Shown here in pieces: positions 44,901 to 54,025 of a stretch of DNA of 64,000 nucleotides (its first letter is position 1; every line of letters begins with the position of its first letter). The DNA comes from Colias croceus (Eukaryota; Arthropoda; Insecta; Lepidoptera; Pieridae): positions 7,142,501-7,206,500 of the forward strand of contig NC_059558.1 in assembly GCF_905220415.1 (NCBI RefSeq), in the 5' to 3' direction. The notes beneath the pieces are model-generated. The model saw nothing but the letters and a program-made list of their open reading frames with translations, made no database searches and was not told the DNA's origin. The position numbers were made by a program, and so were the translations under genes.

Positions 44901-47441
44901 AGAACGCAGAACGCGGAACGCAGAACGCTCTCTGTCCGCACAGAGACTAATTGTTTATGAATCTCTGAATCTCAATAACATGTATAACATACTATACAGA
45001 CTTGACCTTAGTTAAGTTCATGTTTAATGAAACAATTCTTCACGACATTCATTCAATATTTCACGACAGCTGTAATAAAATCCGCAAGTATTTAAAGGAA
45101 TTATCTTGATTTTGTTTACTTTTTATTTATTTATTTTTGCTTTGTATACCACATAGTGACTTGACTCATTAATCATGTTGTGTTATCCTGTAAATGTTTG
45201 TCACAATTGTCTTTTTTTTTTGTTATATTATGTACCCTAGCTCTAATTATTGTTGTGACTGATGTTGGATAACCTAAATAAATAAAATAAAAAATAAAAT
45301 TGTATTCGGTTAGGAAAAATATAAATAATTAAATCAAAATAAATTATATCTTACCAAAATCGTGATTCCCGAAGACAGCACAGTGCGTGCCGATTTCGTT
45401 CAATACTGGTACCATCTGTTCTCCCTTTGTGAACGTGCTAACTGTCAATAAAATAATACTTTTTATCATCATATTATATACATAGAAATTGATAAAAATA
45501 ATTAATATATTATTATACTAGCTTTCCGCCCGCGGCTTCGCCTGCCTTTTCATAGGAAACCCGCATAGTTCCCATTCCCGTGGGATTTCCGGGATAAAAC
45601 CTATCCTATGTCCTTTCTCGGGTATCAAAATATCTCTATACCAAATTTCATGCAAATTGGTTCAGTAGTTAAGGCGTGATTGAGTAACAGACAGACAGAC
45701 AGACAGAGTTACTTTCGCATTTATAATATTAGTATGGATAGACTCTGAATATCTTTGTTTGAAGTGCAACTTCTTTAGACGAGAGAGAAAAATTGCAAGG
45801 CCGTGTCATGGCAATACCGTCACGCCATGGAGTAAGGCGATGATCTTGGTATCATTGAATCTTGCCAAAGAAGTTTCACTTCTGACACGTGTGCTCGGCA
45901 CACACGCTCTTTTTTTGTCTTGTTTTTCTAATTTCTACCGTCGCAATCTATCTCCGTAGAATCACAGTATAAATAGTTACGACGCAAGTAGAAGTAAATT
46001 GCAATACAGATAAAAAACAATTTATTTATGTTCCTTAGTAATATTAATTCTAAAAACTTATTTAACTATGATATTTAGTTTTATAGCATTCAAATGCTTT
46101 ATAAATAAGAAATTTTTAAACATCAAACATCAAATTTAATTGTTACAATATTGTAAAATATTGTTACACAATTGTAACTAGTTGTTACAATGTTGTAAAC
46201 ATTGAAATAATGTTTCATAATGGATGATGATGGTATTATGGTGATGGATTGTTCAACTTACGCATACTGGGCGAGAAGACATCCCCACTGAATAATACTA
46301 AAGGGTTGAGGTGCTGTAGGCCTTTGACTGCTGTACTAAATCTTAAGGCACCTCCCACTGGTTCGTTGTCTGAAAAAATTTATGTTTGCTTATTTATATA
46401 TATACTTAAAAAGAGCATAAGGGTGATTTTCCACTAATAATGTGCGGTGATGTGAAGCGAGGAATGTGTTTGTAAAGAATCAATCATATCGCTTCATTTA
46501 GTTTGAAGTTTGGAGCGATTCTTTTGGTTATTTCCAAACACATTCTTCACTACACATCGTCGCAGATTATTGGTAGAAAAGCTCCCTAAGACTTAAGCTA
46601 ATTGGTCGATTAAAAACACTTACAAGAAATATCAGATGTCGCAGTCAGATCGTATAAATCGCCATAATACATTACGTCTGTTTTATATTGCCGCCGAGAA
46701 TTTGGCAACAGATATTTTCGGTTCAATTTAAGGATCACTATTTAAAAACTACACAGAAAAGGGAAAAATTAAATTATTGATTGTATACAGATGACGGCGA
46801 AATTATAGTTTTTCTGCGACATCACTATTACACAGAATAAACATTTTATATGGTGACTATTACATAACAAGCCTGGAAGTAAATTGTTTGTAACTAATTG
46901 ATCGATGCTACCATTGTTATCTTGATAGCACGGATTTATGGTTTCTCACATCTATTTTTATCTCCATTCAAGGGCTACGACCTTGCATGATATTTCACAT
47001 GGATATACTGAACTCTCCATTCATCCTGGTTTTGTCCGTGATAAAAAATATAATCTATGTTACGCAATATTGGACCAATGGCTTCGTATTTGGGATAAAC
47101 AAATAAAAATCTATCCTCATTGTATTATTCAACTTTATATGCTCATAAAAGGAATATCATGATGATGATCATGATTTTAGCAACATCTCCATTTCTCACG
47201 GTTGTAACGTGATGTTTTAATATTTTGTCCTTCCTGGACCAATAAACAATCAATTTTTCAATACAAAAAGAATTTTCAACCCTATGGTCTGGTACCAGAG
47301 ATTCACTCTTATTAGTTTTCAATTATTCAGCTCTATAAAAAATGCAAATATATATACGCATTGGTTTTATAAATACTCACTAGTAGTCGGCTCGATGTTA
47401 TACACATCATTAAAGTGTATGATGACCACATCGTCCCCCAT
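35930..47441 (-). CDS. UshA-type 5'-nucleotidase / metallophosphatase, 14 coding exons
   Basis: Exons in transcript order: 47501-47381, 46369-46262, 45441-45355, 44314-44148, 43510-43412, 42588-42466, 42190-42025, 41029-40851, 40315-40160, 39644-39465, 38438-38314, 38043-37945, 36766-36670, 36013-35930. All are GT-AG and phases close. The first exon is open to its acceptor at 47501; the first ATG (47441-47439) gives 576 aa, and a 5' coding exon elsewhere is possible. Metallophosphatase motifs: HFNDVYNIEP (Asp12), SGDVFSPS, GNHDF (82-85), LTHMR (His184), GGHDH (205-209). The C-terminal 5'-nucleotidase domain has ECNLGNWVCD and LLLLNSGTFRSDQ. It should be a metal-dependent phosphomonoesterase; databases often call insect relatives 5'-nucleotidase or mannosylglucosyl-3-phosphoglycerate phosphatase. 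No signal peptide is evident, so probably cytosolic. The usual DxH is DxY. The tail from about residue 480 is Ser/Arg-rich. Two exons have partial duplicates (39209-39331, 43923-44019). Confidence 0.88.
36231..36451 (-). mobile_element. Helitron-like element in nucleotidase intron 13
   Basis: Minus orientation: TCCATACTATAATATT start, (CTGT)n, ACTGAACCAATTTGCATG, then GGGCGATGCCACGGG and CTAG before a T. Confidence 0.6.
38109..38298 (+). mobile_element. Helitron-like element in nucleotidase intron 11
   Basis: A|TCTATACTAATATTATAAAG start, ACGCGCTAATCTCGGGAAC core, GAGCCACGCGGGTGAAACCC and GGCACAGCTAG|T end. It ends 15 bp from the donor side of exon 11. Confidence 0.65.
39209..39331 (-). repeat. 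Partial duplicate of nucleotidase exon 10 (with donor site)
   Basis: About 120 bp nearly identical to the 3' part of the exon at 39465-39644, including its GTGAGA donor. One in-frame codon is deleted, so the copied frame stays open. Shorter copies of the exon end (ACCATGTTG..GGTTTTG) occur at 39119-39150 and 39331-39362, each followed by a (GATGAT)n tract. No acceptor precedes the copy, so it is probably not spliced in. Confidence 0.85.
39962..40141 (+). mobile_element. Helitron-like element in nucleotidase intron 9
   Basis: Contains AAACTACGCAACGGATTTTG and ends AAGCGGGCGAAGCCGCGGGC hairpin then CTAG before T. The nearby 39700-39840 holds a fragment of another subfamily. Confidence 0.55.
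40364..40530. mobile_element. MITE with AGAAGTGAAAC ends
   Basis: AGAAGTGAAACCTCTTTAT on the left and ATAAAGAAGTTTCACTTC on the right are inverted. Related ends occur at 45758-45912, 18239-18300 and 9100-9135. Confidence 0.55.
40550..40795 (+). mobile_element. tRNA-derived SINE-like element
   Basis: Contains GGCCCTGCCTTCCAAGCCAG and a B-box-like GGTTCGATTCC as in tRNA-derived SINEs, then a conserved body (GTTTGCTCTGTGTCTGGGTG, TTTATCAGCCATCTGGTTTC). It lies in nucleotidase intron 8. Confidence 0.6.
41052..41220 (+). mobile_element. Helitron-like element
   Basis: Ends GCGAAGCCGCGGGCGGAAAG then CTAG before T. It starts about 20 bp from the acceptor of nucleotidase exon 8. Confidence 0.5.
41240..41468 (+). 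mobile_element. Helitron-like element
   Basis: CATACTAATATACTTAATATT near the start, CACGCAAACACTATTTAACC core, GAAGCCGCGGGCGGTAATCTAG end. Sits directly behind the previous copy. Confidence 0.5.
42608..42810 (+). mobile_element. Helitron-like element
   Basis: TCTACACTAATATTATAAAG start, (GTTT)n, CCACGCGGGTGAAACCGCGC hairpin, GGCACAGCTAG end before T. It starts 20 bp upstream of nucleotidase exon 6. Confidence 0.65.
43025..43219 (-). mobile_element. Helitron-like element
   Basis: Minus orientation: ACTAATATTATAAATGCGAA near the start, (CTGT)n, GGGCGAAGCCGGGGCGGACCGCTAG end. Same subfamily as 1650-1837. Confidence 0.6.
43555..43724 (+). repeat. 165-bp dispersed repeat, copy 3
   Basis: Full-length copy with a 4-bp internal deletion; in nucleotidase intron 4. 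Confidence 0.8.
43923..44019 (-). repeat. Partial duplicate of nucleotidase exon 4
   Basis: Matches the 3' part of the exon at 44148-44314 (GTTATAGACAACGAAACAGG to GGTTGAACA) with one 9-bp deletion and few substitutions. It lacks an acceptor and the exon's last bases. Each copy is followed on the plus-strand left by a (GT)n-rich tract (43853-43872 and 44096-44130). Confidence 0.85.
44359..44559 (-). mobile_element. Helitron-like element
   Basis: Minus orientation: TCTATACTTAATATTATAAA start, AACGCGCTAATCTCGGGAAC, GGTTGATACCGCGGGGTTCAGCTAG end, flanked by A and T. It lies 45 bp upstream of nucleotidase exon 4. Confidence 0.6.
44763..44947. mobile_element. Palindromic MITE with TAA target duplication
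   Basis: TAA at 44760-44762 and 44948-44950. Ends GGCTCTGTGC / GCACAGAGAC, arms with GAGAGCGTTCTGCGTTCTGC and inverse, and GCGCTATAGAT internally. A PIF/Harbinger-type MITE is plausible. Confidence 0.75.
45518..45738 (-). mobile_element. Helitron-like element
   Basis: Minus orientation: TCCATACTAATATTATAAAT start, (CTGT)n, ACTGAACCAATTTGCATG, CGAAGCCGCGGGCGGAAAG then CTAG. One of the best-preserved copies. Confidence 0.65.
45758..45912. mobile_element. MITE with AGAAGTGAAACTTC ends
   Basis: GAAGTGCAACTTCTTTAG and CAAAGAAGTTTCACTTCTG ends, followed by ACACGTGTGCTCGGCACACA. The inverse of this whole block is recognisable at 18239-18355, next to the 100-bp array. Confidence 0.55.
46429..46585. 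mobile_element. MITE with TTTTCCACTA ends
   Basis: TTTTCCACTAATAATGTGCG and inverse TGCGACGATG..ATTATTGGTAGAAAA; internal AGGAATGTGTTTG / CAAACACATTCTT pair. Related to 6221-6362. It lies in nucleotidase intron 1. Confidence 0.55.
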
Positions 47442-48360
47442 ACCTCGGCCAGATAGCTGACTGACCGCACGCCTGCCCACTTGCCTTACTTCTAATGATG
47501 CCTGGAAAATCAATCATTATTTATAAATATATATCTTAAACTTTATTTAAATAAAATAGACGTTGCATGTTCTTAGAGAAATGAAACGATTTCCTATATT
47601 TACTGTCATATCTAGAAAAAAAAACTATCGATTTAATTATTATTTCTTTTGGTTTTCGAATAGTTTCTTTTACAGGTATAAATCATGTAGAAATTGCAGC
47701 ATAAGAACTAGGTACTGTTTATAATTATTGTATGATGGCAGAACAATGAATGAAATAGAGAGAAATGAAAAGTATGTGATTTTTAATATATTAGTACGGG
47801 AGCTAGCAACGTTTAAAAAAACGTCATTTTAGTATAGTTGGGTTTTTGATATACTGTTTCTCTTGCTATTTCGGTTAGAGTCCGGGCTGTCTGGCTGGCC
47901 GCAGTGGTTGCGTTTATTAGTGCGCATCTTATCTGCACAGGAAAATATCCTTAATTTAAAGTCATTTTTTAACGCGTAATTTTTAATCTTTTGCCTTTAG
48001 ATAGATCCATCAGACATAATTTTTTTATTGCAAGACGTTTTTTTCGTTGTAAAATAGGTGCCATACGCAATTTTTATTTCAAAATAACTAAAATGTCATC
48101 GAAATAAGTGAAATTACATCAAAATGAGTCCGCTTAAAAGGTAAACCTAAGTAATAACTTTATTATTTATATTGTATTATCCTTTTTTAATACTTGTATT
48201 GCATAATTAGTAAACTTATATTTTTAATAGATGGTTTCATATTTATTACACTTTTGGGTATAAATATGATTGATACATTCAATATCTTGTAGCAAGCGAT
48301 AACAACAATGTAAAAGAATTAAATCAAATACGACGCTTTGAATGTAACGAAAACAATGTT

Positions 48361-48822
48361 ATGTCATTAAACGTGTATCCTAAGTCAATGGGCCTTAGTC
48401 AAACTGCAAAGCCGTCTTATAGTGAGGTAACAAAATCGAATGATGGTTTTACGATAGTTTCAAGTAAAAAGCGTATTAAAAATAAGTTTTATAATCGTAA
48501 TGGTACCGCAGAGTTATCTAGTAAGTTGCGCGTTGCGGAATTAACCTCTGCTGTCTATGTGTCACGAGCTAGTAAAACAACTACAGCTCGTGACATAATG
48601 GAATATATAAATGACATGGGCGAGGAGTGTTTAAATGTTGAATTATTGCCCCAAAAACAGGAAACACAATTTGTTTCTTTTAAAATAGTAATTAATAAAA
48701 GCAAATTAGACCGCCTGCTTAGTGCCGATTTTTGGCCTAAGGGAATTAAATTTAGACGTTTTCGCGATTTTGTGCCAAGGAACAATACAAGTAGTTTTAA
48801 AAATATTAATAATGGACGATAA
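48361..48822 (+). CDS. Non-LTR retrotransposon ORF1 (153 aa, probably 5'-truncated)
   Basis: Basic N-terminal half (SSKKRIKNKFYNR) and a C-terminal block (FKIVINKSKLDRLLSADFWP) like the end of ORF1 proteins in CR1/L2-type LINEs, which follow a nucleic-acid-binding region. It is short for the family, which often has zinc knuckles or a PHD or esterase domain upstream; those are absent, so the element may be 5'-truncated. Its stop overlaps the ORF2 start in ATGGACGATAA. Confidence 0.65.
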   Translation: MSLNVYPKSMGLSQTAKPSYSEVTKSNDGFTIVSSKKRIKNKFYNRNGTAELSSKLRVAELTSAVYVSRASKTTTARDIMEYINDMGEECLNVELLPQKQETQFVSFKIVINKSKLDRLLSADFWPKGIKFRRFRDFVPRNNTSSFKNINNGR

Positions 48823-51682
48823 ATCATTTACTTATTGTATAACTTCTTATAACTGTAAATCAGTTAAACGATCGATTAATTATATTCGTGATTTAATTAA
48901 GTATACCGATATACTCATTTTACAGGAGACATGGCTTTTGCCACATGATTTGAATTTTATAAATGAAATAAATAGTGAGTACAGTGGCGTGGCCAAGTCG
49001 TCTGTGGACACGTCCACGGGAATATTGAGGGGCAGACCCTATGGTGGGTTGGCCATATTGTGGAATAAAAATAAATTCCCTTTTGTAACTCCTATTCAGT
49101 GTGCTAATAATCGTCTTGCGGCTGTTCGAATATTAATAGGGAGTAAGTTAATGTTATTAATTAATGTATATATGCCAGTTGATAATAAGGACAACATGAC
49201 GGAGTTCATTGATTGCTTGGCCGAAATAAGTGCTATTATTGACGAGTCGGACACTCAATGTGTTTATATTATGGGAGACTTTAATGCTCATCCTTCCGCC
49301 GAGTTTGGCCAGGAGTTAATTAAATTTTGTAAGGATATGTTGTGGGAATGTGCAGATTTTAATATACTCGGCATAGATTCTAGTCATTTTACATATATTA
49401 GCGAAGCACATGGCTGTCAGAGATGGTTGGACCATTGTTTGACGACAAAAGCCGCATGGCAAACAATATCGAAGGTAAATATTCACTACGACGTTGGGTG
49501 GTCGGATCACTATCCATTAAGTATTACATGTCGAATATCTGACGAGATTATACCAACAATCATCTCTGACAGTAATGTGAATAGACTGAATAGCTTTAAT
49601 AGAATTAAGTGGGGTGTAAGAACGGAGGAACAGATTAGTAGTTTTCAAAAGTATTGCTGTGATAAATTGGACAATTTCTGTGATATTTTTATTTGTAAAT
49701 GTAGTAGTATGCACCAATGTAAACATCTTGATGAGCATCATTTATATATTAATAGATTATACGATCATATTGTGAATATTTTACAAAAAGCTGCTATTTT
49801 TAGTGGAAGCGTAGTAAACAAAACGAAAAATAGGAAACATGTAGTAGGCTGGAATTTCCATGTTAGAGAGAGCCATCAGGTAGCTAGATATTGCTTTAAG
49901 GAGTGGGTGGAATCGGGCAAACCTTTAAATGGACCTTTATATGATAATATGAGAAAGAGCCGTATAATATTTAAAAATAAAATTCAGTGGTGTCAGAAAA
50001 ATGAAGATCGTATTAAGATGAATATATTAGCTACATGCAGTAAAAACAAAAACTTCGTAAAATTTTGGCAAACTACAAAAAAGCTTAATGGTAGAGAGAG
50101 TAGATCGGTTTCTGTAGATGGTGTGCAAATGTCAGATCAGATTGCAGAGATATTTGCTAATAAATTCAAAACTAAGCCTCTCCCTGTCAAGAGTGTGCCC
50201 GGTGTTGAGACCGTCAATCACAACGAGCCAGTAACTATAGATAAGGAATCATGCATAAAATTTACTCATAAAGATGTTAAAAAAGCCATAAAAAGCATAC
50301 AAAGGGGGAAATCACCCGGCTATGACGGTCTCAGCATTGAGCATATAATTTGGGGAAGTGAGAAGTTGGTCGAACATTTGTGCAACCTATACAACAAGTG
50401 CATAAAATATTCTTATTTGCCCAAAAATTTGATAAGAACAATAGTTGTGCCTATTGCTAAAAATAAAAGCGGTAATCTAGGCGATTCGTCTAACTATAGG
50501 CCTATATCTTTAGGAACTATATTAAGTAAAGTGCTGGAGCGTCTTATTCATCCTGAAATACAGAGATCATTAAATATTAATGAAGCACAGTTTGGTTTTC
50601 GTCCTGGACTATCAACGGACGCCGCTATTTTTAGCCTAAAGAGTACCATAAATTATTATAAGCAACACAAAACATCGGTGTATGCTTGCTTTTTAGATCT
50701 TAGTAAAGCTTTTGATCTGGTAAATTATGGTATTCTTTGGGATAAACTGGAAGCAACAGGAGTTTCTTACAGTGTAGCGCGTCTGTTGAGATTCTGGTAC
50801 GGAAATCAAACAAATTATGTCAGATGGGGCGACTCCATGTCTAGCGGGTATAGGTTAGAATGTGGAGTACGTCAAGGAGGGCTAACCTCTCCGGACCTGT
50901 TCAATCTCTACATAGATGGATTGATTGGCGAGCTCAGGGGAACCAGGGTTGGATGTCATCTTGGCGACGTGTGCGTAAACAATTTAAGTTATGCCGACGA
51001 CATGGTTCTGCTGAGCCCCTCAATTAAGGGTCTGAGAAAACTACTCTCAATTTGTGAGAATTATGCTAATTCTCACGGCTTGAAGTATAACGCTTTAAAG
51101 ACCGAATTGATGGTATTTAGATATGGACAGGGACCGGAGAGAATACCTGGGTTATTTTTGAATGGTTCTCCTGTTAAAATCGTGGAACAATTTAAATATT
51201 TGGGTCACATTTTGACGGGGGATCTAAGAGACGATTCAGATATTGAACGAGAGCGCAGGGCCCTTGCAGTCCGGAGCAACATGCTGGCGCGAAGATTTGC
51301 CAGGTGCACTACTGACGTTAAAAAATTGTTATTTAAAACATATTCCATGTGCATGTATACGTGTCAATTGTGGTGCAACTTCACAAATAAAGCGATTTCT
51401 TCATTGAGAGTGCAGTATAATAACGCATACAGACTCTTCATGAAACTGCCCAGGTTCTGTAGTGCATCTGGCATGTTTTTGGAGACGAGGGTCCCGGATT
51501 TCAGGGCTTTAATGAGATCTCGAATCGCAAATTTTTGGGAGAGAATGAGACGCTCCAGTAATAGTATTCTGGTGGCTGCCTCTAACTATTATGACAATCC
51601 AGTACTTCTGTACTGGTGCAAAGTTCACTCACCATATTATGCTAGGGATAAACCTATAAAGCCAAGAAAAAACTATAAATGA
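48812..51682 (+). CDS. Non-LTR retrotransposon ORF2: endonuclease and reverse transcriptase (956 aa, intact)
   Basis: Start chosen at 48812, where the ATG overlaps the ORF1 stop by 11 nt. This is a typical LINE arrangement, and the 30 codons upstream in frame are out-of-frame ORF1 sequence. Residues 1-235 are an APE-type endonuclease: SYNCKS, LQETW, GDFNAH (Asp156, Asn158) and SDHYPL (Asp232, His233). Residues about 500-800 are the reverse transcriptase, with GKSPGYDGLS, NYRPISL, FGFRPGLSTD, FLDLSKAFD, GVRQGGLTSP and YADD (727-730). No RNase H domain is seen. Domain order and length suggest the CR1/L2 side of the LINE tree. There is no stop or frameshift over 2.9 kb, so insertion is recent or the element is still capable. 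A short A/T-rich 3' tail (TTTATTTATTATTTATT) follows at about 51760. Confidence 0.9.
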   Translation: MDDKSFTYCITSYNCKSVKRSINYIRDLIKYTDILILQETWLLPHDLNFINEINSEYSGVAKSSVDTSTGILRGRPYGGLAILWNKNKFPFVTPIQCANNRLAAVRILIGSKLMLLINVYMPVDNKDNMTEFIDCLAEISAIIDESDTQCVYIMGDFNAHPSAEFGQELIKFCKDMLWECADFNILGIDSSHFTYISEAHGCQRWLDHCLTTKAAWQTISKVNIHYDVGWSDHYPLSITCRISDEIIPTIISDSNVNRLNSFNRIKWGVRTEEQISSFQKYCCDKLDNFCDIFICKCSSMHQCKHLDEHHLYINRLYDHIVNILQKAAIFSGSVVNKTKNRKHVVGWNFHVRESHQVARYCFKEWVESGKPLNGPLYDNMRKSRIIFKNKIQWCQKNEDRIKMNILATCSKNKNFVKFWQTTKKLNGRESRSVSVDGVQMSDQIAEIFANKFKTKPLPVKSVPGVETVNHNEPVTIDKESCIKFTHKDVKKAIKSIQRGKSPGYDGLSIEHIIWGSEKLVEHLCNLYNKCIKYSYLPKNLIRTIVVPIAKNKSGNLGDSSNYRPISLGTILSKVLERLIHPEIQRSLNINEAQFGFRPGLSTDAAIFSLKSTINYYKQHKTSVYACFLDLSKAFDLVNYGILWDKLEATGVSYSVARLLRFWYGNQTNYVRWGDSMSSGYRLECGVRQGGLTSPDLFNLYIDGLIGELRGTRVGCHLGDVCVNNLSYADDMVLLSPSIKGLRKLLSICENYANSHGLKYNALKTELMVFRYGQGPERIPGLFLNGSPVKIVEQFKYLGHILTGDLRDDSDIERERRALAVRSNMLARRFARCTTDVKKLLFKTYSMCMYTCQLWCNFTNKAISSLRVQYNNAYRLFMKLPRFCSASGMFLETRVPDFRALMRSRIANFWERMRRSSNSILVAASNYYDNPVLLYWCKVHSPYYARDKPIKPRKNYK

Positions 51683-52067
51683 TGCTCTAATTGTCTTTAA
51701 TCTTAATCTTTTTTATATATTACTTTTATATGGGAACCCAACATTTCCTGAAATAAAACAATTTTATTTATTTATTATTTATTATTTATATGAATTTGAT
51801 GATATTTGTATTTTCTAGTGTTTGATTTTACGCGAATATTATACATTTTGAAATTAAAGACTTGGGAAAATAATACAATGAATAAATCGCGTTTAAAATC
51901 CGTTAAAAAGTCTTTAATTTCTTGATGATATTTGGTTTTTATCAAGTTTACATTAACGTCCTATTTGAGGTTCGTTGGGAAAAGGAGGCGATATGGTAGA
52001 TTGTTGCAAAAAAACTGTAAATAGTAAAATGAATATTATAGTAGTGTAGTACGCAATTTTTTTTTTA

Positions 52068-52385
52068 GAGCAGTGGTGGCTCAGTGGTGAGACCTCGGAC
52101 TTCGAATCGATAAGTCCGGGGTTCGAGACCTGGCGAGCGCGCAGGAAATAAATTGATTTTTCAATTTATCTGCGCATGTTGTAACATCACCACTGCTCGA
52201 ACGGTGAAGGAAAACATCGTGAGGAAACCGACATGTCGAAGAATTAAAAAGTTCGACGACATGTGTCATCCGCCAACACGCACTTGGCCAGCGTGGTGGA
52301 TTATGGCCTGTACCCTCATAGGAGGCCCGTGTCCCAGCAGTGGGAACGTATATGGGCTGATGATGATGATGATGATGATAAGTAA
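52068..52385 (+). mobile_element. tRNA-derived lepidopteran SINE
   Basis: A-box-like GTGGCTCAGTGGTGAGA and B-box-like GGTTCGAGACC in tRNA-type spacing. It is followed by the conserved GGAAAACATCGTGAGGAAAC and CAGCAGTGGGAACGTATATG blocks and a (GATGAT)n tail. The tail also appears near 39160, 39365 and 39435. Confidence 0.8.
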
Positions 52386-53487
52386 CACAGTGATTACTTA
52401 TCCTTCACTGGGACTGATGTTGATGGAATTTCACTTACTTCGATGATATTTTAATTATTTTGAAATAAAAATTGCGTCTGGCACCTATTTAACAACGAAA
52501 AAAAACGTCTTGCAATAAAAAAATGTATGTCTAATGGATCTATCTAAAGGCAAAAGATTAAAAATTACGCGTTAAAAAATGACTTTAAATTAAGGATATT
52601 TTCCTGTGCAGATAAGATGCGCACTAATAAACGCAACCACTGCGGCCAGCCAGACAGCCCGGACTGTAACCGAAATAGCAAGAGGAACAGCATATCAAAG
52701 AACCAACTATACTAAAATGCTCACTTGTCAACGTTGCTACCTCTCCTATACGATATGGGGGTAGTTACAAAACTATACGATTACATTTGTATGAATAACA
52801 TCATCAAATTTAAGGATATTGTTTAATTATAACTTTAGTTCTCTTTTTCGCGCATTATAGTCGAATCATGCCAACTTTGTGAGCCGTTTTTGAAGATCGA
52901 ATGTTGTATTTTTTATACTCATAATACTCCTTTTTATACTCATAATAATTTTGCCATTCGGCAGAATTGAGCCATTCGGCAACGTCGCATTCTCTAACTT
53001 CAACCTATTCCATTTCAAATTCCAAAACATTAGATATATAAAGTGTAATAAATTTAAATTGTTTGTAGACTTTACAAAGTTCACGGCCTTATTACTCGAC
53101 CTAAAGCTTATCAAACTTGGAGACTTAAATATAATTTATTTACGGAACTATGTCCATAGTGATTATTTTGGGTGTCTGCTACATTATCTGTATGAATTAA
53201 TGAGTCACCTTTGATATTTTGATGTAGACTCGGCCTCTATTTAGTAGGCAATATGCCGATTTTTTGACTGATACGATCATTGTAAAGTTATGGCATTTTG
53301 TACGATAGTGGTTATGAGATAACACGAGTCAGGAAGTATTCTGAACTTTAATTTAAATAAATTGATATAAAATGTATATTTTTCTACATCATTCAGTTCT
53401 AGTACCACATCTACAGCATTCAAACAAATTGTGGCGATAATTATAAAAGAACTAATCATTGCACTATTTCAAAACATATATATTATA

Positions 53488-53710
53488 CTAGCTTTCCGCT
53501 TGCGGCTGCGCCCGCGTTTTCAAAGAAAAACCCGCATAGTTCCCGTTCCCGTGGGATTTCCTGAATAAAACCTAGCCTATATTACTCGTGGATAATGTAG
53601 CTTTTGAATGGTGAAAGAATTTTTAAAATCGGTCCAGTAGTTTATGAGCCTATTCATTACAATCAAACAATTAACAAACAAAGTTTTCCTCTTAATAATA
53701 TTAGTGTAGA
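53488..53710 (-). mobile_element. Helitron-like element
   Basis: Minus orientation: TCTACACTAATATTATTAAG start, ACCGATTTTAAAAATTC, GCGCAGCCGCAAGCGGAAAG then CTAG. Confidence 0.6.
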
Positions 53711-53819
53711 TTATCATGTAATAAGACAAAACCATAGAAGTAATATAAGTATGTGGAATCGTATGTATAGTATTTCTGCTTACTATATCCATACGAAAAA
53801 TACGTGCGTTTATGAGATT

Positions 53820-54025
53820 ATAGCTTCCGCCTGCGACTCCGTCCGCGCGGAATTATTAACAAAAAATAAGATTATTTTTTTTCTACGTATTTTTCCGGGA
53901 TAAAAAGTATCCTATTTTATGCCCAGGATAATAAGGTATAATTATACCAAATTTTATCGAAATCGAACCATTAGTTTTCACGTGATGCCTTCACATACAG
54001 ACAGACAGACAGACAGACAAAATTT
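53820..54025 (-). mobile_element. Helitron-like or SINE-like element, diverged
   Basis: AGCTTCCGCCTGCGACTCCG start side, CGGGATAAAAAGTATCC, and a (GACA)n tract. The CTAG terminus is not preserved. Confidence 0.4.

Larger units (their letters stand above)
47800..52746. mobile_element. Composite element: about 330-bp terminal inverted repeats enclosing a LINE and a SINE
   Basis: Left arm 47800-48133 and right arm 52410-52746 are inverted copies, about 85-90% alike by eye (for example CTTGCTATTTCGGTTA, GTCCGGGCTGTCTGGCTGGC, GGAAAATATCCTTAATTTAA). The outer ends are GAG(C/G)TAGCAACGTT-like. A LINE occupies 48140-51775 and a SINE abuts the right arm. A clear target duplication was not found. Confidence 0.75.

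Noticed and set aside
52081..52150. Possible tRNA gene
   Set aside because: A and B boxes are present, but the acceptor arm does not pair and the sequence continues into a SINE with a (GATGAT) tail.
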